DNA from: Ctenosaura bakeri
Lineage: Eukaryota > Chordata > Lepidosauria > Squamata > Iguanidae
Length of the DNA: 64,000 nt
Direction: 5' to 3'
Assembly (NCBI GenBank): GCA_948474755.1
Contig: CAOLHI010000560.1
Location: 1 to 64,000, forward strand
A model generated the notes under the pieces. The model ran no database searches. It was given only the letters and a program-made list of their open reading frames with translations, and was not told the origin of the DNA. The translations under genes were made by a program, and so were the position numbers. This document shows, one piece after another, positions 43,841-55,985 of the stretch (its first letter is position 1; each line of letters begins with the position of its first letter).

Positions 43841-46800
43841 TTTATTTAGCACTAGTACGGCATGCTACTCAGTGCTGCTTCAGACGTGTGCACACATCAC
43901 TTGATCACTCAACACTTAAATAATAGTTGACATAAACAGCCTCTATTGAAACGCATTCCGTTGGATTCTGACTGAGATAACTAAAACCTCATTTATTTCA
44001 GTGGGCCTACCCCACATGTGAATAAGTGTGGATTCAATCTATTGACTTTATTAGATGCCAGGGAATGATGCAGTATGCTGGTACAAGCTGTGACCACTTC
44101 TGTTGCAATGGGTAGTGGCTAAATAAATTGCAGGTCTTCTGACTATGAGTTATTTATTGCAACATTTGAACCCAGCACTCCTGCTTGAGTCTTCCGCAAC
44201 AAGTTGAAGTCCTAAGTGTAAAAAAAGTATAACAAACTCTAGTTTGTTACAGATAAACTATAATACCAAGTTCGGAGATCACAATAAACAAACCATGGAC
44301 AGGAGGCCCTTTGTGTTTTTAGATGGGAACAGTCAAGTAGCGTATGCATCAGCATGCTGCAGCATTCCTGGTAAGGCAGAATCCAACATAATTCTGGCTT
44401 ACTGCAGTGTCCAAATGCATCCATTATCTTTGATGCTATATGAAACTTCTCTCTGAAGTTTGGTCTGTAATGATTCTTTCACACATGGTAGTAATCACTT
44501 GACATTTCAGTGATGAAATAGTGAACATATATATGTGTAAAAAAGGAGTTAAGAAAGGAAATCTCACATGATGTTAATGATTTGAAACTCTTTGCCCAAC
44601 ACATTGGCCCAATACTGTGGTCAACTGATCCTTGCTGAAGAATGTAACAAAAATGTTTAAGTTAAAATGTCATTCTATGCATTTCTTATTACCATAGTAT
44701 CTCCCTGTCCTTTGGCTAAGATTAAGTGTAGTATGCATTTCTCTAACAAAATGCAATCATTACTTAAGCAAACTGTTTGGTTGACTTTCAGTATAAACTC
44801 TTTTGGTATGGATATTTGTTTTGGTAGGATGTAAGTGAATGAGGGAAAATGGGGATGAGAGCAACTTCATTTGCAACTGCATTTTCACACAGAGTGTCTT
44901 CATTTACAAATCAACTGTCACGATGAACATTCACATCATGGTTTGTCAGAGGATTAGAACCATCCCATTTAAGGATTTTGAAAATTCAAAGCCAGGAATG
45001 CCTTCTAAAAGATTTTATAGAGTTAATACTGACAAAACATAAGCCAGTTATCAAACTCTTGTACAGGATTAGCAAGAGAAATGAGGTTGATGGAATTTTT
45101 GTCTGCAGTGGGTATAATATGGAGCAAGGATGAAAGAGATTCAGATATCATTTTTAGAAATGTTATTCCTGATTTCACACAATAAAATAAATGTAGAAGT
45201 GATGGAAAGACTATACAGATGTCACATGATGCTGCATAACCATAATATAAGCATTTTTAGCCATCGTTTTCTCACAGCTCACATATTTTAATCAAAATGA
45301 ATGAAACTCTTTGCTTTCAAAGTGCCACTTTCTCCACAGAAAGTCAAGGAAGGTATGTTATTAATGGGCACTTTACGTCACAGGATTGCATTTATTATAG
45401 CAGGAAGAATATTATGTGACTTGTCATAACAACACTCACATAGCCCTGCAGGCTATACCCTTCGGCCATAAATCAATGTTTCTTTCAGTCATCAATATAT
45501 ACAATGTCTAATTTGTTTCATAGGGTCAGACATTCAAGTTATAATGGATTTCCTAAATCTTATTGACCATTCAATAGAAATATCTGGCAGTGATAAAATG
45601 CTGACAGATCGCCTGTTGTATTCCAAGTTGCACAGGTCAACTGATTAAAAATATCTAGCTGATTAATAATCTTTTAATCATCTATCTTTACATAAATTTG
45701 CATTTTGCAAAACATATGGATCCATTTCGAAGATACTGAAATGACTGTGAGATAACATGCGATTTAACAAAGCCGCCACTAATTAGAAGAAAACATCTTT
45801 AATATTTTGTTTTTCATTCCCTGTTATACCTCAGCGAAAATCGCCTCCGGCATAAAGAGATCTGCATTTAATTTGTAGACCTATCAATAAGAATGTGCCT
45901 TCACCAATTGAATATAGTGGGCTGAATCCAATTGTTAGTTCCAACTGGATTTGTCCCACTACGTCAGCTGTTGAATGATAAGTCAACACTTAAGTGTTAC
46001 CAAATTCCTATTATTCCAGTCAGCTAATCCAGATGGGATTAGCAATTGTTATTTAGCCCAGCAACACATAAAGCTTGCTGCCTTAAAAATACATTACAGA
46101 TTCTATATTGCTATGTGTAAATAATATGTGTGCATCATTGCATTCTCAAAGAAAAACTTGAATAAAAATCCAAATTATAACTGCTATAGTGCAATAGGCA
46201 AAGATCCTGTTTAGAGCAGTTGGGGTTTAACTGTGCTTGTGCTGTCATTTAGGGTTTGAAACTAACTACATTTTTTTCTTCCAAACACCTTAACACAGAA
46301 CATATTCATAACTATAATTCAAAGCTTGTCAGCTGGTTGTGAAGTGACTCCATGTTTGGTTTTCTCACTGACCTTGTCAGGCCCCCGGCTGCATATGCAT
46401 TTTAAGCAAACTACCAGCAAGTGTGGAATTAAAAATAGTTGACAAAGTCCCAGTGCCTAAAAGAATTAGGATATTGAAACCATTACTTTCAAGGATGAAA
46501 CTCATTCCCATCCGTGATGCTGTAATCTAAGAAGGATCCCTTTCCTGTTCTCATTTTCACCAGTCTAGATTAAATTATGATTTTGCCTTGGCTGATTTTT
46601 TTTTTTTAAAGTGTCTGCTGATTTCTCAGTGCAAAACTCACACAAACAGATGAGAACCAGGAGAAATACAGACCTTCAGTTCTTAAAGACCAAGTAGGGA
46701 GAGAGTTGAAAACCCAAAGAAATGGACAAAGTGTATATTTTTCTGGAATTACGAATTATTTTATTGGACCAGTTGTTTGCCAGTGCACCAGATAAGGTTT

Positions 46801-47146
46801 CAACCTTTTCATTACCTATTTTGCTCTCATTTCTCACATGTTCTCATATAAAGATCATATCACATGTGGAACCCTCATATTTGGAGGCTGATCTTTTAAA
46901 TAGTAACTATATAGAAAGAGCTCTGACGATGAATAAGCAAAACTGCTTAAGGGAAACATCGTAATTTGTTGGTGCTAGAGGCACCTTCAGATTTTTATTT
47001 TTAAAGTCCATAGAGAGGCCACACACACAAAGAGAAAAAAAAAACCTTATTAGTGAATAATTGTTGTAAGAATCAGTTTTCCAACTGCTACACTTTATTT
47101 TGAACCATATTATTGTACAATTTTAATTGGTTTAAAGAAGGGCAGG

Positions 47147-47272
47147 GAATCATGCAGCCCTGCAGAAGTTGTGGGATTGCAACTTATAGCATTTGTCACC
47201 ATTGAAACTATGCTGTCTAGTCATTGGGAGCTGGAGGCCAACAACACCTGGAAGGTTACATAATTCCCACCC
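47147..47272. mobile_element. Fold-back hAT-type MITE remnant
   Basis: GGGAATCATGCAGCC at the left and GGTTACATAATTCCCAC at the right are decayed inverted ends. The middle has AGTCATTGGGAGCTGGAGG. Confidence 0.5.
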
Positions 47273-47411
47273 TTGCTTTAAATAGTTTGTATGTACACTA
47301 TTCTTGTATGAATTCAGCTTATAGCCAGATTCTAAGAACCACTGGCAGGATCTGCTAAAATGGATCTTAAGATCTACTGCAACTGTCCATAAGTATCCAG
47401 GCAGGCTTCTG

Positions 47412-47545
47412 CACTAACACCTACTCATATATCTGAGTCTCAAATATGGTACCCAGTGCATCTGTGGAAGCAGGCTGTAATCCACAAAAGCTCAGGTTAA
47501 AACAAATGATGGAACAGACTAACATGGCTACCTCTTTGAAAATGG
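47412..47545 (+). repeat. Dispersed repeat T, forward copy
   Basis: GTGCATCTGTGGAAGCAGGC, TAATCCACAAAAGCTCAGGT and GAACAGACTAACATGGCTAC follow the order of a widespread old amniote repeat; a reversed copy is at 20684-20800. Confidence 0.5.
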
Positions 47546-48106
47546 CAGACTGCAGAATGCCCTCTGGATTGCTTTGACACTCAAAGGAATTGTGGGGACA
47601 GCACAAATGTGTGCTGTCCGCTCTTTACAATAAGAATGGGCTACACTGCACATATTGCCCAAGTTGGTGTGTCTTGTATTGGCTCGATGGCTTGCAAAGC
47701 TGCAGCAAAAGATGGTAAGCTGGATCATTTCATTGCCCATCCATAAAAATTCCATGGAACATGTCACTTATAGAAACATGCTGGACTCAAGTGAATTCAA
47801 AACTAAGAACACACATGAGAAGGAAAAAAATCAAGAGAATTCTAGATACTTTGTTTAGTTGATAGCTGCGCCAAAGATCAATCACTTCCTTTTGTGCTGC
47901 TGTAATTTGTTCAAATTTGGATAAGGTGAACAACTATGACAGTGAAATGGTATTAACAAGAAGTCATCAAACAAAAGTGTTTTTTCTTTGCATTATTAAA
48001 ATTATCGATATGATTTTGACACCTGATTGCCTCTACAACTTGTCAAACTACATACCTCAGGAAAATGAGATTATCCATGCACTGGTGGGTGTAAACCTCA
48101 GGATCA

Positions 48107-48129
48107 CCTCCTCCCTCCTCCCTCCTCCC
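48107..48129. repeat. Short (CTCC)n tract
   Basis: CCTCCTCCCTCCTCCCTCC-type run inside an otherwise mixed sequence. Confidence 0.7.
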
Positions 48130-48644
48130 ACATGCCTAAATGTTGATAAGACTACACATGCCCACATGGATAGGTCCTATGCATCTTTTCATTGCAATGA
48201 CTGACTTGCACTTTACACTGAGTCTCAAAAGCACTGCTTCTCAGGAAAGGTCATGTAACGGAGGAACGTGCAAGAACTGCTCTAGTGCTCACACCTTGTG
48301 GTCCTGCACAAAGGTGCTCAGGCCATGTATAATTCTCCTTCAGGGTGAATCCCTGTGATGAAACTGGCAAGCAATTTGGCAGAGATGGCTCCCAGCTTAT
48401 TTGATACTAGTGTATATACCTGGTGTTGCCTGATATCTTATTTTCACATAGGTAATACTTGTTAGAAAGATTTGAGATCCGGTGTCTCTAATTCTCCAAA
48501 CTGCCTTGTCCAGTATGTGTAACTTTTCCCCATAGTCCCCAATCCAATTTGTATTCAGGGTTGTTTACATACAGAGGTTTGATTTATGAGGGAATATACT
48601 GGCCTTCTTCTTGCTGCTAGGCCTCGTCTCCATAGCAACTGGCC

Positions 48645-48713
48645 AGGCCCAAGAGCTCTCTGGCTGAGAATTCTAAAGGCCCCTCCCTAAACTGCCAACC
48701 CCAGGATTCCATA
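48645..48713. mobile_element. MITE fragment related to families A and B
   Basis: AAGAGCTCTCTGGCTGAGAA, GCCCCTCCCTAAACTGCC and CAGGATTCCATAG are the right-arm words of the fold-back families. The left arm is not present. Confidence 0.5.
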
Positions 48714-49067
48714 GAAACTTCACAGTTAGCCAATCACATGAGGTCTTCTTGCTTGACACAGCCAGTCATATGAAGTCTTTGCCGGCCTGACACAGATAAA
48801 CTCACAAACTTTGACTTTCATATATTAGAATAATTATGAGACAATCAGGTGTCTTAACTCTCCTGGCTTAAGTCTTTGTCACAGTTTGGGCTGCTTAACT
48901 GCTATTAACTTCAGCAGAACATAAATAGACTAAATGTGAACAGGACTCCCCCCTTTTTTTTTGGATGTCCTCTCCTGAGCTGTCAGTTATTTTGTTTCTC
49001 AAACCTCTGGGCAAAATTTCTAAAACTTTCATGTGAAATTTCATTTCAATATCTGACACTTCTGAGA

Positions 49068-49172
49068 AAGAGGTGGTCCTCCAGATGCTGTTGGACTGCA
49101 ACTCCCATCATCCCCCACCATCGGCTATACTGGCTAGGGCCAATGAGAATTGCACTCCAGTAACATCCACAG
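49068..49172. mobile_element. Fold-back hAT-type MITE
   Basis: Left arm CTCCAGATGCTGTTGGACTG, right arm ATTGCACTCCAGTAACATCC, with CAACTCCCATCATCCC and TATACTGGCTAGGGCC between them. This is the best preserved copy of this fold-back family here. Confidence 0.65.
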
Positions 49173-49474
49173 GCTCAATGTTTTCTCAATAACATTTTTA
49201 AAAATTATGCTTTTAAAAGGAAGTTTTACAAGAAGAACACACTCAGCTGGAGTTAAAGGGTGACTGAAAGGATACAATTTTTACAAACATTATTACACTT
49301 GGAACCAAAGCTATCAAAAAGTTAATTGCTTCATGTCATTTAACTGTGTTTTCAAAATACCGGCTGAACATAAACTTTTGGCATTTTTGTCCCACTTGCT
49401 ATCTCTTATGAACATCCTTTCATACTAAACTCTGGGAAATATATTCATACAAATACACCCAAGCCAGTTTTCTC

Positions 49475-49570
49475 CAATTCTGGTGCAGTCCAGAAATATT
49501 GTGCTACAACACTCATCATCCTCAGCCAACACATGGTGCAGGATATTGTAGTCTAACACGTCGAGGTTAG
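49475..49570. mobile_element. Decayed fold-back MITE
   Basis: AATATTGTGCTACAACACTC and GGATATTGTAGTCTAACACG are weak inverted arms around CATCCTCAGCCAACACATG. Confidence 0.4.
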
Positions 49571-51021
49571 CCTACAATAACAAGTGTTAGTCACTTAGGA
49601 ATAAATCTCTCATTAGTCCTATTTAGAGTAGACCCGATCCTGCTGGTCCTCTAGATAGGAGTAATGTTGATTTAGCCCTTAATTTGAAAATCAAACTTTA
49701 TTTATGTTTCTTTAAGGGCAGTTTCTGTAATATAAGAATTTCCTTCTGCAAGCATTTTCCTGCAGTCATAGTGAAGATAATTTCCCACTCTAGGAATAAT
49801 ACAAGGGTGTGGTCTGAAGGAAGATTTCATGGTATGTAAAAAAAATGTTTATATTTATTGCTGCCTCCAAGGTGTAGATTCCCAATGTACCCTCTGTGCA
49901 GGTAAAAAGAAATATGCAAAAAGTAGGATTCTGTATGCTACAGAAGTTGGGTATTCTTTCAGACAGTCTCCCAAGAAACAGTTTTGCAACCAGGAAATTG
50001 CAGGCAGGAATTCTGAGGTCCTTATTATACCGCATTCAGTATTTGTTCTTAGGTAGTCCTACTGCCAGTGGGTAAAAAACTCATCCATCATGTTCGAACC
50101 ATGATGTAATTGTACTGCAACTGTAGTAGCTTACGAATTATTAGGTTTTCCAGACATAATAGCATAAAAAGAGGTTGCAGATTTTTCAGAAATACTTAGG
50201 AGCCAGTAAGATTTTCTAAGAGCCTGCTTGGAGGTCAAACCACTTTTGTGATCTCTATGACAGGAAGTGGCTGGTAGCTTCTGTATCACTGGGGCAATGG
50301 GTCTCCTCCTGAGTTTGAACCATATCAGATTCAGTACCTCAGATAGCTTTTGAAGTTCCAATTAAACCCTGGAGTGGATTCACAGCCCCAACCCAACATG
50401 GGAGGAGCCAGCTGCTACCACCGATAATGCATGTAACTTATTACTATGCCTCTCCTTTCAAAAGTGTCATTGGCTAACGGGGAACTGTTTGTACCCATGC
50501 AGAAAATCAAACTGCAAAAAATCATAGACCATTTCCAGTACTTATTTGCCACTTTGGTCAGACCATCAAATAAAGGCCTGTAGGAAATAAGTGTTGACGA
50601 TAAAGTTCCAGCTTTCAGCATGTCAAGATAATTTAAATGTATGCACTCAGAGGGTTAACATATGCTTAAGCCACATAAAGTAGCTCCTAGCTCGACTGAT
50701 GAAAACATTCATTGCTTCTATCCCCTTTTGAAAATTATATATATATATATATGTGTATATATTTATTTAAAAAAGCAAAATAGTCTTAACCCTTTGAGGA
50801 TCATATTAGCAGCAAGTCACAATCTAGACAGAGAACAAAGATCATTTCAGTCATTTAGGAAATCATTATTACAAAGATACTGTAAACACCCCTTTTCCGG
50901 TTCCTTTGTCAAGCAACTGATATAGACAAAAATCAAATGAAACAGTTGCACACAGGTTTTGAGGAATTTTTTTTTCAGAATCTCAAAGGGTTAAGCCAAG
51001 ACCTTCAGCAGAAGTGGTTTA

Positions 51022-51186
51022 TTAAAAAGGTGAATTAGGTGAGCGAACAGTCTCAGATGAACTTGGTGAATAGTCTTCCGATTCGGAGTTGAGTTCAGGA
51101 GCAGCTTGCTGAGCCTTGTAACCTCCTCTCACATCCGGGTTGCGTCTTCGTCGGAAAACCTGCCTCTCCTTATCAAGAGCGGTGGT
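51022..51186 (-). CDS. DCLK1: DCLK1 last coding exon (doublecortin-like kinase 1), dual-frame
   Basis: DCLK1 is a microtubule-binding serine/threonine kinase of neurons and some epithelia. This is its last coding exon, 165 nt including the stop. The acceptor is ATGCCCCTGTCAG just before 51186. The main frame encodes 54 residues starting [15 protein letters not shown] and ending [12 protein letters not shown], the known long DCLK1 tail. A basic RRRR patch is followed by a Ser/Glu/Pro-rich acidic end. If the 74-nt cassette at 60592-60665 is included, the exon is read one base later, giving [18 protein letters not shown] and a stop at 51131-51129, the other known DCLK1 tail. Only two of the gene's exons are in the window; kinase and doublecortin exons lie beyond the right edge. 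Recognition is from memory of the family, but the match is extensive in both frames. Confidence 0.93.
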   Translation of the reverse strand, partial: TTALDKERQVFRRRRNPDVRGGYKAQQAAPELNSESEDYSPSSSETVRSPNSPF

Positions 51187-51667
51187 CTGACAGGGGCATA
51201 AAATGAGAATAAATGAAATTAGGCTGTGTATATAGTGGCAAATCTGGCTCCCATGTGTTCCACATTCCTCCCTTTCCCCCAGTATTGGAGCTAAAAACTG
51301 TCCAAGTCAAATCAAAATGGTTTCCCCCTCCCCATCAGTTTTGCAGGATTTAATTCATAACACAGCTATATTTGGGGGGGGGGAGTACACAACCCAACTA
51401 TTAAAGAGGCAGCAAAACATCATCAAGCATATACAGTGATGTGTATGTGTGTCACCCATTACACTTCTGGATTCCATTAATTCGTTAGAGTAATGGGTTC
51501 AGGTTTCAGAAAAATGCAGACAGGCCCTGCTATTCTATTTCCATAGTAGGCCACTACTCTGACAGGAAAAGTAAAGATTTGATCGCACGAGGGGGCTTAA
51601 TGCCTGCCAATATTTTTAAAACAGTGTATTAAAAAAACACCAACCACTGTCAAAACCTTGGATCATT

Positions 51668-51790
51668 ACAAGGCTGCCAGGCCTGAGTTTGCAAGATCTT
51701 AGTAGTGCTATTAATAACATGATATTTTGGGAGCCTAATTCCTAGAGTTTCCATAAATCAAAACCAACTTAGTACACTTAACAACAACAG
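51668..51790 (+). mobile_element. Bov-B LINE 3' fragment in DCLK1 intron
   Basis: AGGCTGCCAGGCCTGAGTTT, GCAAGATCTTAGTAGTGCTA, TTTCCATAAATCAAAACC and a CTTAACAACAACAG end, a decayed version of the 3' ends at 3445-3752 and 35330-35473. Confidence 0.65.
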
Positions 51791-54700
51791 ACAAGACAGA
51801 CACAGAGAGAGGAACACAAACCTCTGAACATTCTTCATGTGTAAAACTGCAGATTGTGGTCTTAATCAAGAAGATATATCTGCATTTCTAGAAAGGTGGT
51901 GTAACCTATGTCTGTAGTGCATATATGTGTATGTTTCCAAACATTCATTCCCACAAGCTATGAAGGACAGCTGTTTTAATACTCTGCTTATTTGAAAAAC
52001 AATCCTGAGTGAATAAAACATAAAATAGATGTCCATGGGCCTCAGCCAATGTAAGTGTTACACGTACCTAACAGCTGGGGAAGAACCAAACCCAGAGAGA
52101 ACACAGTTCATTTTGGATTTTACACAACAGCAACAATCCATTTCCAAAGAGACAAACAGTATTTAGTTCAACTAGCAGCTTGTCTCTTCAACTATAGGGA
52201 CAGTGGCAGCAAAAGTGTCAAAACAGCCTCCAGCTATTCCCATATTCTACCTTCTTCCTGAATATGCATGCTGCTACTTAAATTACAACCATGAAATTTC
52301 AAAGTAACTGTAAATAGCCTAATTTAACACAGGGATTAAGCATGTCCATGTACCTAAACTAAGTTAATTTAGGTGGCACTTCAGTATAAGGTGATCTGGA
52401 AGCAGGATGAAGATTTAGCCTCTGGACTGCAAATACCCACTTGAGAGTAAGGGCAGCTAAAACTATTGGATTGTTTTTGGAAACCAAATGAATCTAAGTG
52501 TTAAGTCAGAAATGCTGGAAAGCATTCTCTTTATCATAATGATCTCTTTAAAAAATAATGCAATCAAGAGGTTTTCTACTTCAAAGGATGTGTCATTTTC
52601 TCTTGGGACATATGCAACTGTTTTTCTTCTATAAAATTTGCCAGGTATATTGTGATCTTGGATAGAGAATGGAGATGTATTTATAGATTGAATGTTTTAA
52701 AGAACTAGATGAAAACGAAATCCATCAGGTTACAGCAGAGTAGTATTATAGCAATCCATGCTCCAAAATAATGCAATCAGGGCTCAAAAATGATGTAATA
52801 AAGGCAGAAGATGGACAACGTTTCTATAGCAAATGGATTCAGTTAGGCTGAATTGTTCCACTAATAGTTTTATGGCTAGAATCTTTAAAGCACTAATACA
52901 GAGTGGTAATAAAAGTTCATCTGTGGGTTTTAAACAACAATAATTTCAAATAAGGATGCTAAAATCCAATTGCTATGGTTTGCCAAAGGGTCTTTGTTTA
53001 TTGCTGATCTTTGGAAAATACTTGACCGTTTTCAAAGCTCTGTACGTTGCTTTGTCTTAGAATCAACTTTATGATTATATTTTAATATAAAGCAGAAGAC
53101 TTTTGAGATCATATTCATGTTACAAATATAACATTTACAGTATATAATTCTCTGTAACAAATGGAGAGCATGGCATACATTACTATCCTATGACATACAG
53201 ATTTACATTTTAAAATCTTTTTTTATGCTTGAAAGGAGTTTGTTTAAAGGCCTGACTCACATCGCATCATTTTTATATTAATCCCAGACTCACAAGATTT
53301 CCTTCCTTAGAAGGAAAGCCTGGTTTAAAATATGGAGACTGCAATCAAGCCACCAGAGTGGCATTGTGTTAGTGTTACTGAAGTCAATTGCCTTGATCCA
53401 GCCAAGGATGTATGCACACAGATGGAGGCTTCTACAGATGAATCTAGCTACCCGTGAAACTTCATATGCAAGTAGATATTATAGATTCAATTCCCCAAGT
53501 TGAAAAATGAAAGAAAGCTAGAAAGTCCTCTTAGCAGCTAATGAGACTGCTGGCTAAACTGTTGTGTGCAGGAATGAATAAAGGTCAACAAAGGTGAAAA
53601 TGTTTCCTCAAATGGGGATCAAGACTAATTTTTTACAACTGTATTACATTAAAATTTCTCAAATATGGTTCATGTTTTTGCCATGCACATTTAGGTTTTT
53701 CTTTATACAAATTCACAAAGGATTGCCTTGTGTTGCATGGAAATTGGTTTACAGGACATATACTCCTGGGGAAATGCATGGGATTCGTGATTACAAGTTC
53801 TGAATTATGTGAATACCTTTGACAATGAAGAATTCTATCTGAAGAAATGAACATCACCTACCAATGGATTAAATGCTCTTGCATTCAAAATTTATCATAA
53901 ACTAGCATTCCTTGTAAATGTCTTTTTTAACACCATAGAATTTCATGGATTTATATGGAAGTAGTAGTGTATACTAGCATTCTGTTTCTTTTGAAAAAAG
54001 AGTTTACTCATGTAAGGGCACTTCTGATAACACAATGACAGCCACTCCCCATATCCTTAGCAAACACAGCATTGTTTTGGTAGATTTTACTAATATTGTA
54101 CCTCTCCACCTATTTTTTATCAAGATGCTCACTGGTGCTTGATCTATTCCATCATGCATTTCCACACAACCCTTATAATAGATAAGATATTACGAAGTAC
54201 ACTCATGGTTTGGAGTCCAAGAAAATCCAGCTCTCCATCATACCGTGATGGGAACAACAGAAAGTCACTATCTTAACTGGAGTTCAGAATTACTGAGAGT
54301 TCTAAGGAAAAAGCAACAACTTAGAAAAACTAGAAGTATCTTAGAGGGAATGTAAAGCTGCTTACTATATACCTGATTAGCAAATTGTACCTAATTGTTT
54401 GGTGCTAATGATTGTGAAACATAAAGCATAAAGCACTGTTCACTGTTCATAAAGCAATAGTGACTGCAGCACCATCATATTGGCATTATACCTAACAAGG
54501 CCTGTCATAATGATTGCCATTCTTTGGGACTGTACGGCACTGTGATTCTCATGGCTCAAAACATGCCCCTGAAGGCATTTAATCTGAAATATATTTCCTT
54601 ATTAGCAGCTATTATTCTACAAGGTCAATAATCACTGGATTTAAAATAATCACTTTTTATGGATGGTGACTTTCTATTGCTCCAGTTTTATTGCTAGTTG

Positions 54701-55481
54701 TGTAATAGCTAGCAAAAAAAAGTCATTTTGTTAATAAAACAATATCGTTGTGCATTTTGTCTCTTAGGATATCCATTATTCATACTAGAAAGAGGACTGG
54801 AGTGTAGGCAGTCCCAGTAATATATCTATATGTCCATCCTGCTAGATGTCTTTATAGTTTGTTTGGTAGTTCAGAAACACTGCTGGCAGAACCCGCAAAT
54901 GACTACCATGGCAAGTTATGGATATATTTTGCACTACAGTTATAGTAACTTTGAATACTTTATAAGGATGTAATTCTTCATTTATTTTCTTCTTGGGGGA
55001 GGAATGAGTAAATCCTAGCAATCTTCTTCTTGCTTGGAGAAAGTCTTTGAAAACTTTACATTTCTCAAAGATTATTTGCAATTTGGGCTTTACATTGTAC
55101 AAAGTTTGTATGTAGTTGTTCTGTTCATAAAATAACATTTTCTGCATAGAAAATAAGACTTATGTGCAGAAATAATTCTTTTTTGCATCAAAAAGCCTGT
55201 TTTGTTTGCAGGAAATGGCATTTTCAGAGCAAAACAACCATGTGCAAATTTTGTGTAGAATAAGTCCCAACCTGCAAAGAGTCCAGGATTTTTCTTAGCG
55301 ATTGTGAAACATGTTTTTGATAACTTTAGCATATCACAATACTTAAAGGCACAAATCCAATTTAATATTAGTGGCTTAAAGATCCTTGCTAGTACACCTC
55401 CTGGGTTGTGCAACAGGTTGTACCAGTTGCACATCTGCTAATACCAATGGCTTGCAAAACTGCATGGACTCCTTAAATCTA

Positions 55482-55601
55482 CAGGGATGGGAAGCAACCA
55501 GTCACCCAGACGTTACTGGACTACACCTCCTGGCACAGCCAAAGGTGAAAAGTTCTCACTGCGAGTTGCAGTCAAACAACTCATGATCCCCACCCCTGCA
55601 C
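55482..55601. mobile_element. Fold-back hAT-type MITE
   Basis: CAGGGATGGGAAGC at the left and GATCCCCACCCCTG at the right are inverted ends; inside are GTTACTGGACTACACCTCC and GAGTTGCAGTCAAACAAC arms. Confidence 0.55.
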
Positions 55602-55907
55602 TAGTACAATAGGCCTTGTGCTACCTCAATTAAATAACAGCATGTAGGTCAGAAAATCCGTAGTAACGTTTTATTATTCTATTGCCATTGGTATCAATTC
55701 TAGAACCCTGGTATAATGACAAATGAGAGTGGAACAGTTAATGGCGGTTCTAAAGTGCCTGGTACTTACTACTGACCCTACTAAGTCAACTACAACACCT
55801 ACTTTTTCAAATCAGGATGTTCCCTAGAGAAGGAAAATCAAGTCTCAATTCATTCTCCAAGATGCGTCTATAGAACAGTGCCCCCTTTCAAATTCCTATA
55901 TTACAAT

Positions 55908-55985
55908 GTTCATGTTTATTTATTTACTATAGTATATCACACTCTGTGTCTAGATAGTAGCTAAAGACAATGAAACAACATTAAA
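55908..55985 (-). mobile_element. L2-like LINE 3' tail, reversed
   Basis: TTCATGTTTATTTATTTAC then TATAGTATATCACACTCTG, the reverse of an L2-type end with an AATAAATAAA tail. Confidence 0.45.

Larger units (their letters stand above)
43841..51021 (-). other. DCLK1: Probable DCLK1 3' UTR (distal end uncertain)
   Basis: This lies directly downstream of the DCLK1 stop codon at 51022-51024. DCLK1 mRNAs are known to have a multi-kilobase 3' UTR, so much of it is probably transcribed. Minus-strand AATAAA signals that could end it are at 50767-50762, 49859-49854, 44158-44153 and 43846-43841; the sequence does not decide between them. Large LINE and SINE copies are absent, unlike the DNA to the left, though small MITE remnants occur. 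Possible microRNA seed sites are TGCTGCT (minus, 50814-50808) and AGCACAA (minus, 47898-47892). Confidence 0.4.

Noticed and set aside
55090..55434. 114-codon minus-strand open frame as a further DCLK1 exon
   Set aside because: The peptide has no resemblance to DCLK1 and the cassette and last exons join in frame without it.
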